Below, piece after piece: positions 46,421-57,588 of a stretch of 64,000 bases of DNA. The notes under the pieces were generated by a model. That model was not told the DNA's origin. It did no database searches and was given only the letters and a program-made list of their open reading frames with translations. The DNA lies in NCBI RefSeq assembly GCF_036785885.1, contig NC_092322.1:18746466-18810465 (forward strand). Direction: 5' to 3'. The stretch is from Coffea arabica. Its lineage: Eukaryota > Streptophyta > Magnoliopsida > Gentianales > Rubiaceae. Position numbers and translations under genes: made by a program. Numbering within the stretch: the first letter of the stretch is position 1; every line of letters begins with the position of its first letter.

Positions 46421-46772
46421 GAGAACAATTATATTGAAGAAAACAAGATGGAGAGGAGAAAAAAAAAAAAAGGAAACGGTTGAAAGAGAAAGATCCTTCG
46501 ATCCCTCCTAGTTTGCAGCCATGTCAAATTACATACCAATTTATATACTACGATATCGTGACAAGAAAATTTGTCTTTGTTAGAGATACAAAAGACAGTA
46601 TTTAACATTGTTTTGACACAGGTGACAAGAAGAAGCTGTCTTACAAGTTTATCAAATGAGTAAACGCTATATACTGTAATTGCTTAATGGAAGATGATTA
46701 GTCGATGCAGGACAGTAGACTTTAACAATAGCGTACAAAGAAGTGATATAAAGCATTTTGATAAATACTTAA

Positions 46773-48738
46773 TTATTTGCTCAATCGATAGGTTGGAACA
46801 GCCATCAGATGCTTCGCCCTTGTCACTACAAGGCCAAATTCCTCGGTCATGTCCAGCTCTGAAGGCAGCATCCCATTCGGAAGTTCCCAAGTGAAACAAT
46901 GGACTAATTGTGCGACTAGAAGACGAACTACAGTGAGCCCCAGTTGAATTCCAGGGCAACCTCTTCTACCTGAGCCGAAGGGAAGAAGCTGGAAATCATG
47001 TCCTCTTATATCTATACTGTTCCCACTGAACCTTTCTGGTATAAACATGTCAGGATCAGACCACGCATTTGGATCTCTCCCGATTGCCCAAACATTGATA
47101 ATTACTCGTGAATCTTTCGGTATGTGGAAACCATCAACAGTGCAATCTTCAATGGCTGCATGAGGGATTAGTAATGGTGCCACAGGATGAAGCCTTAGCG
47201 CTTCCTTTACAACCATGTCTAAGTATCTTAGGTTGTCCAAGTCTGATTCCTCGACCATCCTGTCTAGGCCTACTTTTTCATCCAACTCTTGCTGGACTTT
47301 CTTCATTACTCGGGAGTTTTTCAGGAGTTCTGCCATTATCCATTCAACAACTGTAGCTGAAGTGTCCATTGATCCTGCAAGCATGTCCTGAAAGGAAGGT
47401 GGTTTTGTATCCAAGTTGTTCAGGAGATTAGTTAATGTTGAGGAAAATCACAAGCAAATAAGTACTCCGTATTGGTGGACTAAAACGGAACACTATGAAT
47501 GAACTTGACACTATGATCATGATTATAGAGAAGTTGATTCAGAATTCAATCAGGCCTGCGTAGACATACGCCTATTCCTGAACAAAAAATCCTACTTTCA
47601 GTTGAAAATTGAAACAGTTATTAAGGTAAAGTTTTGAACAGATGCAACTGATTAAACATAATAGTGAGGAAATGTAAGAAGCATGTAATAATCACCAGAA
47701 ACCTACTACAATGTTGTATGTTGTATAAGCAGTAAGACTAACATTTTAAGAAAGTAAAAATTAGATTGAAGCAGACTTGAGAAAAAAATTTGGTATCCAA
47801 TTTGACAGGAGAGTTATAAACTTCGTTCATACGTGTAAACTTAAATCATGACTTACCAGCAAAATGGCTTTGATGTGGCGGCGATCAAATTGGAATTCAG
47901 TTTCTCCTGATTTCATGAGGGCCAACATGGTGTAGACAAAGTCATCTACATGCCTAGTTTGGTTTGCATATTGCTCATGTTCATCAATAATCTTCTCAAA
48001 GAATTCATCAAAAACTTTGCCAATAGCCTTCATTCTCCTGGTCAAGCCTTGAATGTCAAGTACTCCGAGATAAGGATAGTAATCTCCAAGATTGGGTGTT
48101 GCAGATAATTGCATCCCCTCTTTAATAACAGCTTTGAAGCCCCTCTCGTCAAATTCTTTGTCAGCATACTTCTTCCCGAGGACCATCAAGCAACTCATGT
48201 TCGCGTTCAGAGCAGCAACTTCAGCACTAATATCAACAACGCCGCAATTACGAGCAGCCTGTTTGAATGATTCCAAAAGCAATTCAAGCTCTTGCATTCT
48301 CATAGACTGAAATGAATTGATCTTAAAGTTACTAAGCAAATTTAAGGTGCATAATTTGCGCATGTTGCGCCAATATGGACCATACTGCCCAAAGGATAGG
48401 TTTCTTTGGCCAAAACTGATATATTTAGCAGCCTCATGAGGCGGCCTACTAGCAAAAACAAGATCATATGTTTTCAGGAATTGCTCAGCCGCATGAGGAG
48501 ATGAAACAATGATGTTTGATACAAATCCGAAACGTAAATGCATGATAGGGCCATGTTGCTTGGACAGCTTATGGAAATCATGGTGAGGATTTTTCCCCAA
48601 AAGATGAAGATGTCCTAGAATAGGAAGGCCTCTTGGACTAGGGGGCAATTTCTTGTTCTTTTTCTTTCTCCACAATGAATCGAGGAGAAGAACAGCTGCA
48701 ACTAGTATGAAAGTTGTCCAGATAAAGGCTGAAGACAT
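46773..48738 (-). CDS. Cytochrome P450, CYP71 clan, CYP736-like (498 aa, 2 exons)
   Basis: ER-anchored heme monooxygenase that would use a P450 reductase and NADPH; substrate unknown. Exon 1 is 48738-47857 (294 codons) and exon 2 is 47387-46773 (204 codons plus stop). The 469-bp intron is phase 0 (TTGCTG/GTAAGT, TTTCAG/GAC), at the conserved A-type P450 position just before the I helix. The ATG at 48738 precedes an N-terminal hydrophobic anchor; an upstream ATG at 48807 would add a basic, non-anchor leader and is less likely. Motifs are the hinge [11 protein letters not shown], the I-helix [15 protein letters not shown] (ExxR), PERF, and the heme loop [10 protein letters not shown] with the cysteine ligand. 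The C-terminal region LDMTEEFGL fits CYP736/CYP71 members. No defect was seen. Confidence 0.93.
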
Positions 48739-49110
48739 TTTGATTTTGATGATAATTCTTTCTCTAAGTTTGAGTCTTAAGGTATGTTCTAGCTTGAATT
48801 TATGCATATGCTGCGAGAGATGATGATAAGTACTAAAATGCTATGCTAAACTTAGTTATTATCAATTGGTAAATGTTGCCGGAATTAGAATCTGGACAAT
48901 TGTAAGTTTCAAAAAAAAAAAAAAGGGATATGGACAATTGGAGGTTTTGAACAGGATAATCTGAAAATGTCTACTAATATTGCCTATTAACAATGCTTTA
49001 TATTTTAATTACAAATCTAGCAAGCTTCATGTCTTGGAACAGGACACAGTTTCATTTTCAATTTTGTACTTTTGGTATTTCCAAAGTTTTTAGTTTGGTA
49101 TGATTCTTTT
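48739..49110. other. Upstream region of the P450
   Basis: AT-rich 5' flank with an A run near 48911. No clear TATA assignment could be made. Confidence 0.4.
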
Positions 49111-49116
49111 TGATAC

Positions 49117-49690
49117 TCCAAGTTTGTAAAACCTCCCCTAAGGTTTCTGATAATTTCCCTAGGCTCCCTTGAAGTTTGTAAAATTATACAAATCTCCTTT
49201 GAGGTTAAGGTTTTGATAATAAAATTAGTTCGATTAGAAAAAGTAATATTAAAAAGTACTTTAAAGAGAGAGATGGAACTTTTATTACATAAATACCCGT
49301 TATATATGTATATAAGAATGAAACTAATTAACAATTAATACACACATTTCACCACCCAAAAAGTTCATATTCAATAAATTAGACAACACAAATAAACAAC
49401 AAAATTATACTAATGACCATACGATTCAATAAAATAGACTAGTCATCTCTTTTGACATGATATTTGCTATAATTTTTGTGGTTTTGAAAAGAAAAATTTT
49501 TAAATTTTGCCTCCTTATATACATGCATAAGAGATATTTATAGAGTAAAAATTTCAGCTCTCTTCTTAAAATATTTTTTTAATATTACATTTTCTAATTT
49601 GACTAATTTCGTTATCAAAACCGTAACCTCAGGGGAGTCTAATGAAATTGTTAGAAACCTTAGGGTAGGTTTTTGAAATTATCCCGATAT
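49117..49690. mobile_element. MITE with about 140-bp inverted repeats
   Basis: 49126-49260 and 49555-49685 are inverted copies sharing CCTAAGGTTTCT, TGAGGTTA, GGTTTTGATAA and AAAATTAGT. The right end, read inward, starts GGGATAATTTCAAAAACCT. The end words resemble those of the larger Mutator-like element at 14501-16151, so it may be a deletion derivative of that family. A half copy with the same theme lies at about 50246-50350. Confidence 0.65.
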
Positions 49691-50640
49691 CAAATCTATG
49701 AAACCAAATATGTTGAAATTGAAATTATAGAAGAGTCAAGTAACACGAGTTCAAGACTGAAGAAATAAAAGCGTTATAACTATGATTATTTGCAAAATTG
49801 GCTTGGATTTGATAGGACCATATTTCATCCTTTTCATCTGGGAAAAATAATAAATATTAAACATGGTTTTCTTTTTCTTTTTTCCCATTTTCCAAATCAC
49901 ATGAGGAATCTCTTGGTGGCTAAAGAAATTGCATGTCATATTTTCCATATTTCAAATGAAGCGGTATTTATTTACTATATTATGTGTAGAATAACACTCA
50001 TCTGCTTTTAGTTAAACATACGTAGAATAATTGGACCGTCAAATCCGATGTCTGGGTTCACCAACACAGCAACCTGCCCTACATGGAAATTGGTGCATAT
50101 TGATGTTTGCACTGATGAATGCTGAATGCACAAAAGCGTGGCAAAATTTTTGAATGGGCCAAAGCTATTAAATTAATCGACTTTTGATCCTTCAAGTATT
50201 AAGCACATATTTTTGCCCCTCAAACTTGAAAAAGGTACAATTTCCACCCTTTTGATTGAAGATAATTTTAGAAACCTTCCTAAAATTTACGTTAATATTA
50301 CTTGATATCTCTAAAGTTTTAAAAATATCACTAACCTCCCTAAAACCATATATCTTCTGTAACAATTTCACCCTTGTATTTTTAAAATATTTTTATAATA
50401 ATCATTTAACAAGAGAGATATATTTTTCTCCTAATTCTATTCTTTTGTTTGGTTTAATATTGAATTTTCTGCCTAATTGATTATACTATAATATTTATAT
50501 ACTTTGCCTAAAATTTGCCTTTTTCAGAATGATTTGCCCAAAAAATGTTAAAGTGGTGAAGATAATTTTGTCAATTTGTGTGTTATGATAATGATTAATG
50601 ATCCCATCTCACTAATATGATAGTTGAATGATATTTCTGA
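49691..50640. other. Intergenic, half copy of the GGGATAATTT repeat
   Basis: Contains the partial repeat near 50246-50350. Otherwise nothing recognised. Confidence 0.45.
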
Positions 50641-51390
50641 AACTGCACCCCTCCTCCATCCCCCACCCCGCTGCCTACAAACTCTCCCCGCCCCCTGCCC
50701 CATCCCCCATCCCCGCCCCACTTCCCCTGCGGGTGCCTCCGCGGGGCTAATAAAAATTTGTTATATAATTTTATTATAGTTAAATTTTAACAAATAATCA
50801 AGTATTAAAATATTAACACATTATCAAATTATTATTCATTGTAATTTTACAATTGAAACTTATAAAAACAATCAAACAAAAATTATTTGAATGCAATCCA
50901 ACATGATGAAATAAATATAACTAAAGTAGTCAAATTTTCACTTTTGGCACAAATATAATCACTAATTCATTATTGTGCTTGTGTTTTTTTTAAGAAAAAA
51001 ATGTTATTGTATTAAGTGTAATTAGGGATTTAGTATAAATGTATTAGTAAATTTAGTATAACCAATTAATAATTTGTATGAGTACACATATATAATTATT
51101 AGTATAATTAATAATATCAATTATATTATATATACTAATAGACATTATATAATACATATAACTAATAATATCATTATCATAAGTTTATAACTAATTAAAT
51201 TATATATTATATATAATTATATACATATATATTTTATATATTTAATTTTTTAAAGCGGGTGGCAGTGTACCCCCCGCCCCGGTTCTAAGCAGGGAAAAAA
51301 AATTCCCCCCCCCCGCCCCAACCCCCTCCCCATTAGCCCCCTATGGGGCGGGTGCCCGCGGTCACCCGTCCCCATTGCTATCCCTAGTGG
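50641..51390. mobile_element. Possible hAT-like element with C-rich ends
   Basis: C-rich tracts at 50645-50745 and 51255-51388 enclose an AT-only middle with many TATATAAT words. The right edge, read inward, is TAGGGATAGCAATGGGGACG, a terminus typical of a widespread plant hAT family. The left edge does not show the matching inverted copy, so the boundary is unproven. Confidence 0.4.
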
Positions 51391-53180
51391 AGAGTATACC
51401 TTTTTATAAGTTCGAAAGATAAATGTATGCATTTAAAAATGGAAGATTAAAAGCCAATCAACTATATAGTTTGACAGCCATTTAGGTGGTCCCCCCCACC
51501 ACAAAACATAAGTATAATCATTTTTATACTTTCACTCATTTTCACCATTTTTGTTTGTCGAAACCTGCAACTTTCACTCATTTTCACCATTGGCTTGGGC
51601 CAGGGCGGTCTCGACTTCAATGTTTATCATCCTCGAAACAGAAACATAAGTTTTAAATATTTCCAAATATTCTTTTCCAAAGTTCAAAATTTAAAATTCA
51701 TTCGTGAGAAGGAGAAATTAAAAAGAAAAGAAAAAAGAAAACAGCTATTGGAACATGGAAGAAATCATCCGTTGGTCATTGATAATCTCCACTTTGAGGA
51801 AACCTCAACCAAATCCACATATTCCTATCAGTTAGCTATTTACTCTTAAAAAAGGTATTCATCATAATTGGTTGATGAGTACTTTTTTCCCCCATATACA
51901 AGTAGAATCTAGAATTGGTCTATAAGCCATGATTCTATGGAAGTCGAGTAGATTAATCAATGTACAATCATAGTCGGAACTAGTAGGAGCTTCCCTTACC
52001 CGTAAGTTTTATGAAATTATGTTTTCCTTTCTAAAAAAAATTGTAATCTTAAAAGTATTCCTTTCAAGTTTAATTTTTTTTTCTCCTGTAAAAATTTAAA
52101 ACGTTTATGTTATACTACACTTAAATTTAGATATGTTAAAATCCACTCTATTAAAATGGATTTTCTGGTTCCATTTATATATATTATGCTTCTCACAACA
52201 CCCCAAATAGGTGATTTATCCTAAACAAGTAACTTCTGCTATGGCAGACCCAAAAAAAAAAAAGACTGTTGACCCGTGATGCCCGCCTGTGTTTCGCTCC
52301 AGAATTTAGGGTATCTAATCCGCATATTTTTAACCAGAACAGAGGAGGCTCAGGTATCCACAAATAAGTAGGGCATGTTAGAGTTAGAGGCTTGAGTACC
52401 CACAGCCTGTGGGTACCTGACTCGTCTCAAATATATGTTTTGTATTTTTTTTTCCATTCTTATATATACATACAAGATACCATTTCTTTTAGAGATAATT
52501 AAATAATTTCATTGAGCAAATTCCAACCTAATTTTGAAAGATCATAATTTGTTTACAAGATTCACTTGTAAAGGCTATAATTTTATTTCTAGAGAGAGTT
52601 TAGCTGCTGTAGAAGATATAAGAAAGAATGATTATCAATTTTTATTTTCTTTGTGTCAAATTTTTATCCTTTTGAATTAATTTAACCTAATGTTAAAATT
52701 TCATGCTTGGCTTAGAATTATGTGATTCTCTTTTTTTTTTTTTGGCTCAAAATTCTTTCTTTAAGAACACAAAAATTGAGCAACAATTTGACCTTCTCGT
52801 TGAGTTGTATTGGGGATTGGAGTATGAATTTCAATGCAATCTTATTGGTTTTGGATGCTTTTGTTGTTTTTAAAGTTTTTAGGGCATTTTTCTTTATTTT
52901 CTTGATCTTTCATTTTGTCATATTCCTAGTAACTTAGCCAATTATAATGTATTAACTCCTAATGAACCTTTCTATGATCAAATCTCAAGATGATATAAGC
53001 ATTGCGGTAGTATTTCATCATGGTGTTCGATTCTAAGTTTTAATGCATTTCCTTCTTTTTCATAATGTTGCTCCCAAAACCCCTCTCTCCCTCATTAGGC
53101 ATGAGACTTTTAGGTAAAATCTAGGTTGATCCTTATATGAACATGTAAAATACAAGATGAAATTGGTCTATACTATTCTT
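51391..53180. other. Intergenic, repeat debris
   Basis: 52270-52440 is GC-richer (CCCGCCTGTG, GTGGGTACCTGACTCG), resembling decayed hAT-like ends. No gene seen. Confidence 0.4.
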
Positions 53181-53340
53181 TGTTTGGATTGTAAATTATT
53201 TGAGACAATTTTGTGAAAAAAGTATTGTAGCACTTTTTTGATATGATGTATGTGAGATAAAAAGGTGATTGAAAAATGTGTTGATGATGAAAGTAAGTTA
53301 GTGTGTGTAAATAAGGTGTAATAATTCTTAAACCAAACAC
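53181..53340. mobile_element. MITE of the GTTTGGAT family, best-preserved copy
   Basis: TGTTTGGATTGTAAATTATTT on the left and ACCAAACAC on the right, with GTAGCACTTTTTTGATATGA and TGTGAGATAAAAAGGTGATT inside. Confidence 0.7.
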
Positions 53341-53359
53341 ACTTATTTTCTAAATTAAA

Positions 53360-53502
53360 TTATAAGTGTTGCAGGGCATGTGCTTGGTTTTCAACCCTCT
53401 CCTAGAGAATACCCGAGACTAGGTCCCTGCTCACATGTGAAGCAAGGGTTAAAAAATGGCTAATATGGCGGGTATTCATCCCATGTCCACCCCTAACTTT
53501 TG
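53360..53502. mobile_element. Possible hAT-like terminus
   Basis: Read inward from 53502 it begins TAGGGGTGGACATGGGATGA followed by ATACCCGCC, which looks like a hAT-type end. No partner end was fixed. Confidence 0.3.
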
Positions 53503-55498
53503 CGACAAAACGTATTGACCAAGTTAATGAAAATAAATAAACTTTATGAGACAAATTATTAGTAGATTCAAGGTCAAGACAAAATGCAGCACTTTATGAG
53601 TTAGAAAAAAACTCAGTTTCTGATATGTACGTAATCACTTAAATATATTAATTAACTACTAAACGTGCAGAGAACGGAAAATTTACGTAAGTTGTAATGA
53701 TTCATTGCATTCTGCACATTCGACAAGTAGAACACCTAATATGGATTTTGATAGTCTTGTTTCTTGCTAGACAAATATACGAAGCTAATTATGACTAAGT
53801 ACTGTGATAATGACTTTGTTGTATCTTCCCTCCCTCAAGATATGATATTTATCTTTATGTGGCGCTTATCATTTTTCATTTAGCTAAACTGACCTTTCTA
53901 GTCGAGCTAGCGTGAAAATGATGGCATTACAAGTGATATCAAAAGACAATAGAATACACTACAGAACTTCTTCATCTTCCTCCACCTTAAAAACCAATTT
54001 TTTTTTAAGACGATATTGATAACAATGATAAACAAAATAATCTCACATCAATATTCAAGACCCTCTGGACTAATTGATAAAAGATTATGAGTTTCTACAC
54101 TCAATTAGTCATAGCTGCCAGCAGATTTTGTGATGGGAGTTCATGTTGTTCATCATGGCATTAGGGTCACCCATGGACATAGGCCAAACCAACATAACTC
54201 GGACACTTCCCTTGGGCCTTGGTTTCATATAGTTTCTACCATGCCAATGCTCTGATTTACTCGCTCTATATATGTTTGGATATGCCATCATTTAGTTAAA
54301 GATCCCCTAGACTAGCTAATAATATAATGATCTCTACCTTAGTTTGTGAGAGAGGATGTTGAACAAACAAACCAATCTTACGTTGGTTGGTCAAGATCTT
54401 CTCGACTGAACGGGGCTTCTTTACTCACTGCTTATTAGTTTCGAGATAGAACTTCAAGTTCTTTATTATTATTCTTTTGGAAAAAAAAAAACTGCCTTGA
54501 AATGATGAGCATGAATCTCTATCTTTTTATTGAAATAATAAATGATAGCTTAAAGAAATAAAACAAAGTATAAAGAAACAATAATCGATAGCAACTTAAA
54601 TGATTCACTTGAATACATAATTGTGCATATTTTTGTGCCATTCAGAAAGTTTTTTGCGCCTTAGTTTCCCTCGTTGTTTTTTTAAATCCCATCCTTCCCC
54701 TATTAAGAAAAAAATATTTTAAAAAAAGTTTTTTGGACTACATAAGATGGGCTTCAAACACAATAAAGCAAGTGAAGACGATTAGTTATTCCAGTGATGT
54801 TTAGCTTAATCTTTGGTTGTTTTCCTTCATCTCATACTGCTATCCTTTGCTTGTAACTATGTTCTCCTATAACAATGCAACTTGTGGGGGAATCTTATAC
54901 TGATCGGAGTGTTGGAGTATTCTATTTTATATTATCAATCTTTTTTTTTTTTTTTTGCTGTTTACATTAAGTTGAGTTACAAAAACGTTTTACCAAAAAT
55001 TGGGAGGTTTCTTGTGGGTTTAACTTCCAAATTAAGGCCAACATAGTTATAATGGTTAAGACTGTTTTTCTCCATTTTATGTAAGTTTCATAGTTGCATT
55101 TAGGGGATTTTAGTCATTTAAGATAACAATTTGACTTTTTTTTTGATTAATTATACATTTTTGTTTTTATTTCAAAAGGAAACTTCATACCTTACAGAGG
55201 CGAAGAGAAGAGGGTTGAGAGTAAAAAACCAGGATCCTTACGCGGACATGGCTAACGTGAACCAAGTTAAATCTCATTAAATAATATGCCACTTGCAAAT
55301 GCAATCATAATTGGTGAGGGGATTGACTTTAATTACTAGACCCATTTTTAATGACCAAAACTGATTCTCATCAAGTGAGCCAATTCATTCCACGATGATG
55401 AGCCTGATTGCCCCATTAGATCGTGGCACGTTTTCCCGGACGTGTTCTTCCGTGGCCAAGGAATAGTTTGGCCTTTTGATATAGTTCACGACCACGAA
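53503..55498. other. Intergenic, no gene recognised
   Basis: AT-rich DNA with a T run near 54940. Only short spurious frames. Confidence 0.45.
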
Positions 55499-55654
55499 GT
55501 TTGGATATAATATTATTTTGAATAATTATTATAATATTTTTTGTAATATGACGTATGTAAAATAAAAAGATAATTGAAAATATAAAAAGTTAAATTGGTA
55601 AATATATTTATGATACAAGCAAAATATTATTTAGGAAAATTTGATATTCAAACA
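55499..55654. mobile_element. MITE of the GTTTGGAT family, diverged
   Basis: GTTTGGATATAATATT on the left and TTGATATTCAAACAA on the right, with AATATGACGTATGTAAAATAAAAAG inside. Confidence 0.55.
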
Positions 55655-56699
55655 AAGCCAAATTCTATTTTACGATTTATGCTATTGCAAGTTAACGTGA
55701 GGATTTTTACCTTTCTATCATCTTCAAAATTAGTGTATGGCATTGGGTACTCTTTTGTCTTAATTTATTTCAATTATGCAAAAATGATTCATGCATAATT
55801 ACATCCATGTATGAAATGTTACGATGACATTGAGTGGCACATTTTTTATGTATGGAAAAAATGAGATAGTCGATAAAAACCTTAATCCTCACTTCACATC
55901 AGTGATCTTATTAATCAATCAAAGACTAAAATAACTGGTTGACTTGTTCTCTTACACTGATGTTAAATGCTAGGTTGATTTCTCAATCTGAAAAAATTCC
56001 CAAAAATACTCAATTTATATGTATGAACCCCATATTTTTCTTGTAAATGACCTTCATTTTGCATAACGTCCAAAATGCATACCAAGTCCTAAAGACATCT
56101 TCATTTTGAAGCATTTGGAGCAAAAAGTAACTAATTTCAAAATCTGTATAGCCTGGAGTTTATGACCTTGTTGTGCTTTATAGAAATACTAGTCTAACGT
56201 TTAAATCTAATGTTTTAATTTGTAGTTAATTATTACAAGATTTTAATAAATTAGGCTAGCATCTTTCTCCTGTGTACGGGATTTGCCATTTAAAATAAAT
56301 TTCTTTCTTAGATTCATTTTTATTATCCTTTTGAAAGGTTTAATAGTGGAGCTGTCGACTTATTTTGTGGTGGGACTTTTGGCAAGTTAACAGATCCACG
56401 ACTTTGTGTTCAGACAATTATGTCGTGATTCTGGCTAAATTGACTCAGATAATGATGGTTTTGTATCACTGGCCCAGGATTTTAGGAATTCTTAATTACC
56501 CCCTTAAAATAATTAAAACTTTTCTTTCGTATCCTTATGAAATTAGACTTTGCCCTCCAAAGATTTTAGAAATCCTTGTATATCCTTTGACATGTCCAAA
56601 TTTTTCACTAATATCCTTGAAAACATCAAACTTTGCCCTAGGAGCTTATTAACAAAAATGTAGGAATTAATGCCCTATTAAGCATATACTTGTTTACCT
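55655..56699. other. Intergenic, no gene recognised
   Basis: 56480-56650 holds CTTAATTACCCCCTTAAAAT and CTTTGCCCT words typical of plant TIR repeats. No coding signal. Confidence 0.4.
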
Positions 56700-56890
56700 T
56701 TTTTTTGTTGACAAGAAAACCCGCAACCGCTAATCCAGAGTGCAATAGGCAATAGTCCGCCAATCACACGAAAGGATTGGACGTATTAGAAAATCTCTCT
56801 ATGCGGGGGACAGATGTCCCAAGAGATGTTCGAACCAGGGTTAATAAAAAGGCATGACACTAATTCTTTCATCTTGACCAACTCAAGGGA
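56700..56890 (-). mobile_element. tRNA-derived SINE, about 190 bp
   Basis: On the minus strand a box-A-like TTGGTCAAGATG is followed by box-B-like TGGTTCGAACATC about 50 bases on. A unique body follows and the copy ends with GTTTTCTTGTCAAC and an oligo-A tail (T run at 56700-56708). Confidence 0.6.
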
Positions 56891-57588
56891 CATATACTTA
56901 TTTACTTGTCTTACCCTACCCACGAATATCAACTTTTGATTCCGCCAGTGGTTTGGATTATTATATATTTAGATCAAGAACAATTAGTGGAAAAATCGTT
57001 TACTAAGTACAAACTTAGTCCACCACCGACGATAATTGTTGATTACAAGGCACTGTACATCAATGACTACAGCAGGCGAATTCTTTGACAGAAATCCATG
57101 CACCGTGTATGAAAAAGAAAACAGAGAAGACTTTGGCTGATAATCTAACTCAGAAGATCATCGTCCTTTGTGCTTGCCCAAAGGAACCCACAGCTACAAA
57201 CATCCCACAATAGCAAGAAGTCCACATATTCATTAATGACAATGCAGTTCTAGAGCCATCAAGTTTGAAGGGCTTATTATGCTTCGTTATACTCATTTTG
57301 TGCAAAAAAAGAAATTTACTGGCTGCTATATACATAATAACATAAACAGAGAGAAGTTGAGAAGACTGCTAAATGCAAAGTTATACGGAAAAAATGCTAC
57401 TATCTCCGCTTCCCAGCTCATTTAAATCGGTATTTACCTATCTTCAATGAAACAGATGATGTCCACATCTAAGACCCTGTGAAGAAGACCTAGCTATAAC
57501 TCATTTTTCCATGCATAAGCACAAGGCTTGAGAGGTGGAATGTAGCAAGTATCTATTAAAGTAAGATCAATTCTCATGGAACCGATCT
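56891..57588. other. 3' flank of the CH-domain gene
   Basis: Probably includes the 3' untranslated region of the minus-strand gene. Nothing else recognised. Confidence 0.4.

Noticed and set aside
48739..48807. Upstream ATG extending the P450 by 23 residues
   Set aside because: The extension is basic and would precede the hydrophobic anchor. The ATG at 48738 gives a normal P450 N terminus.
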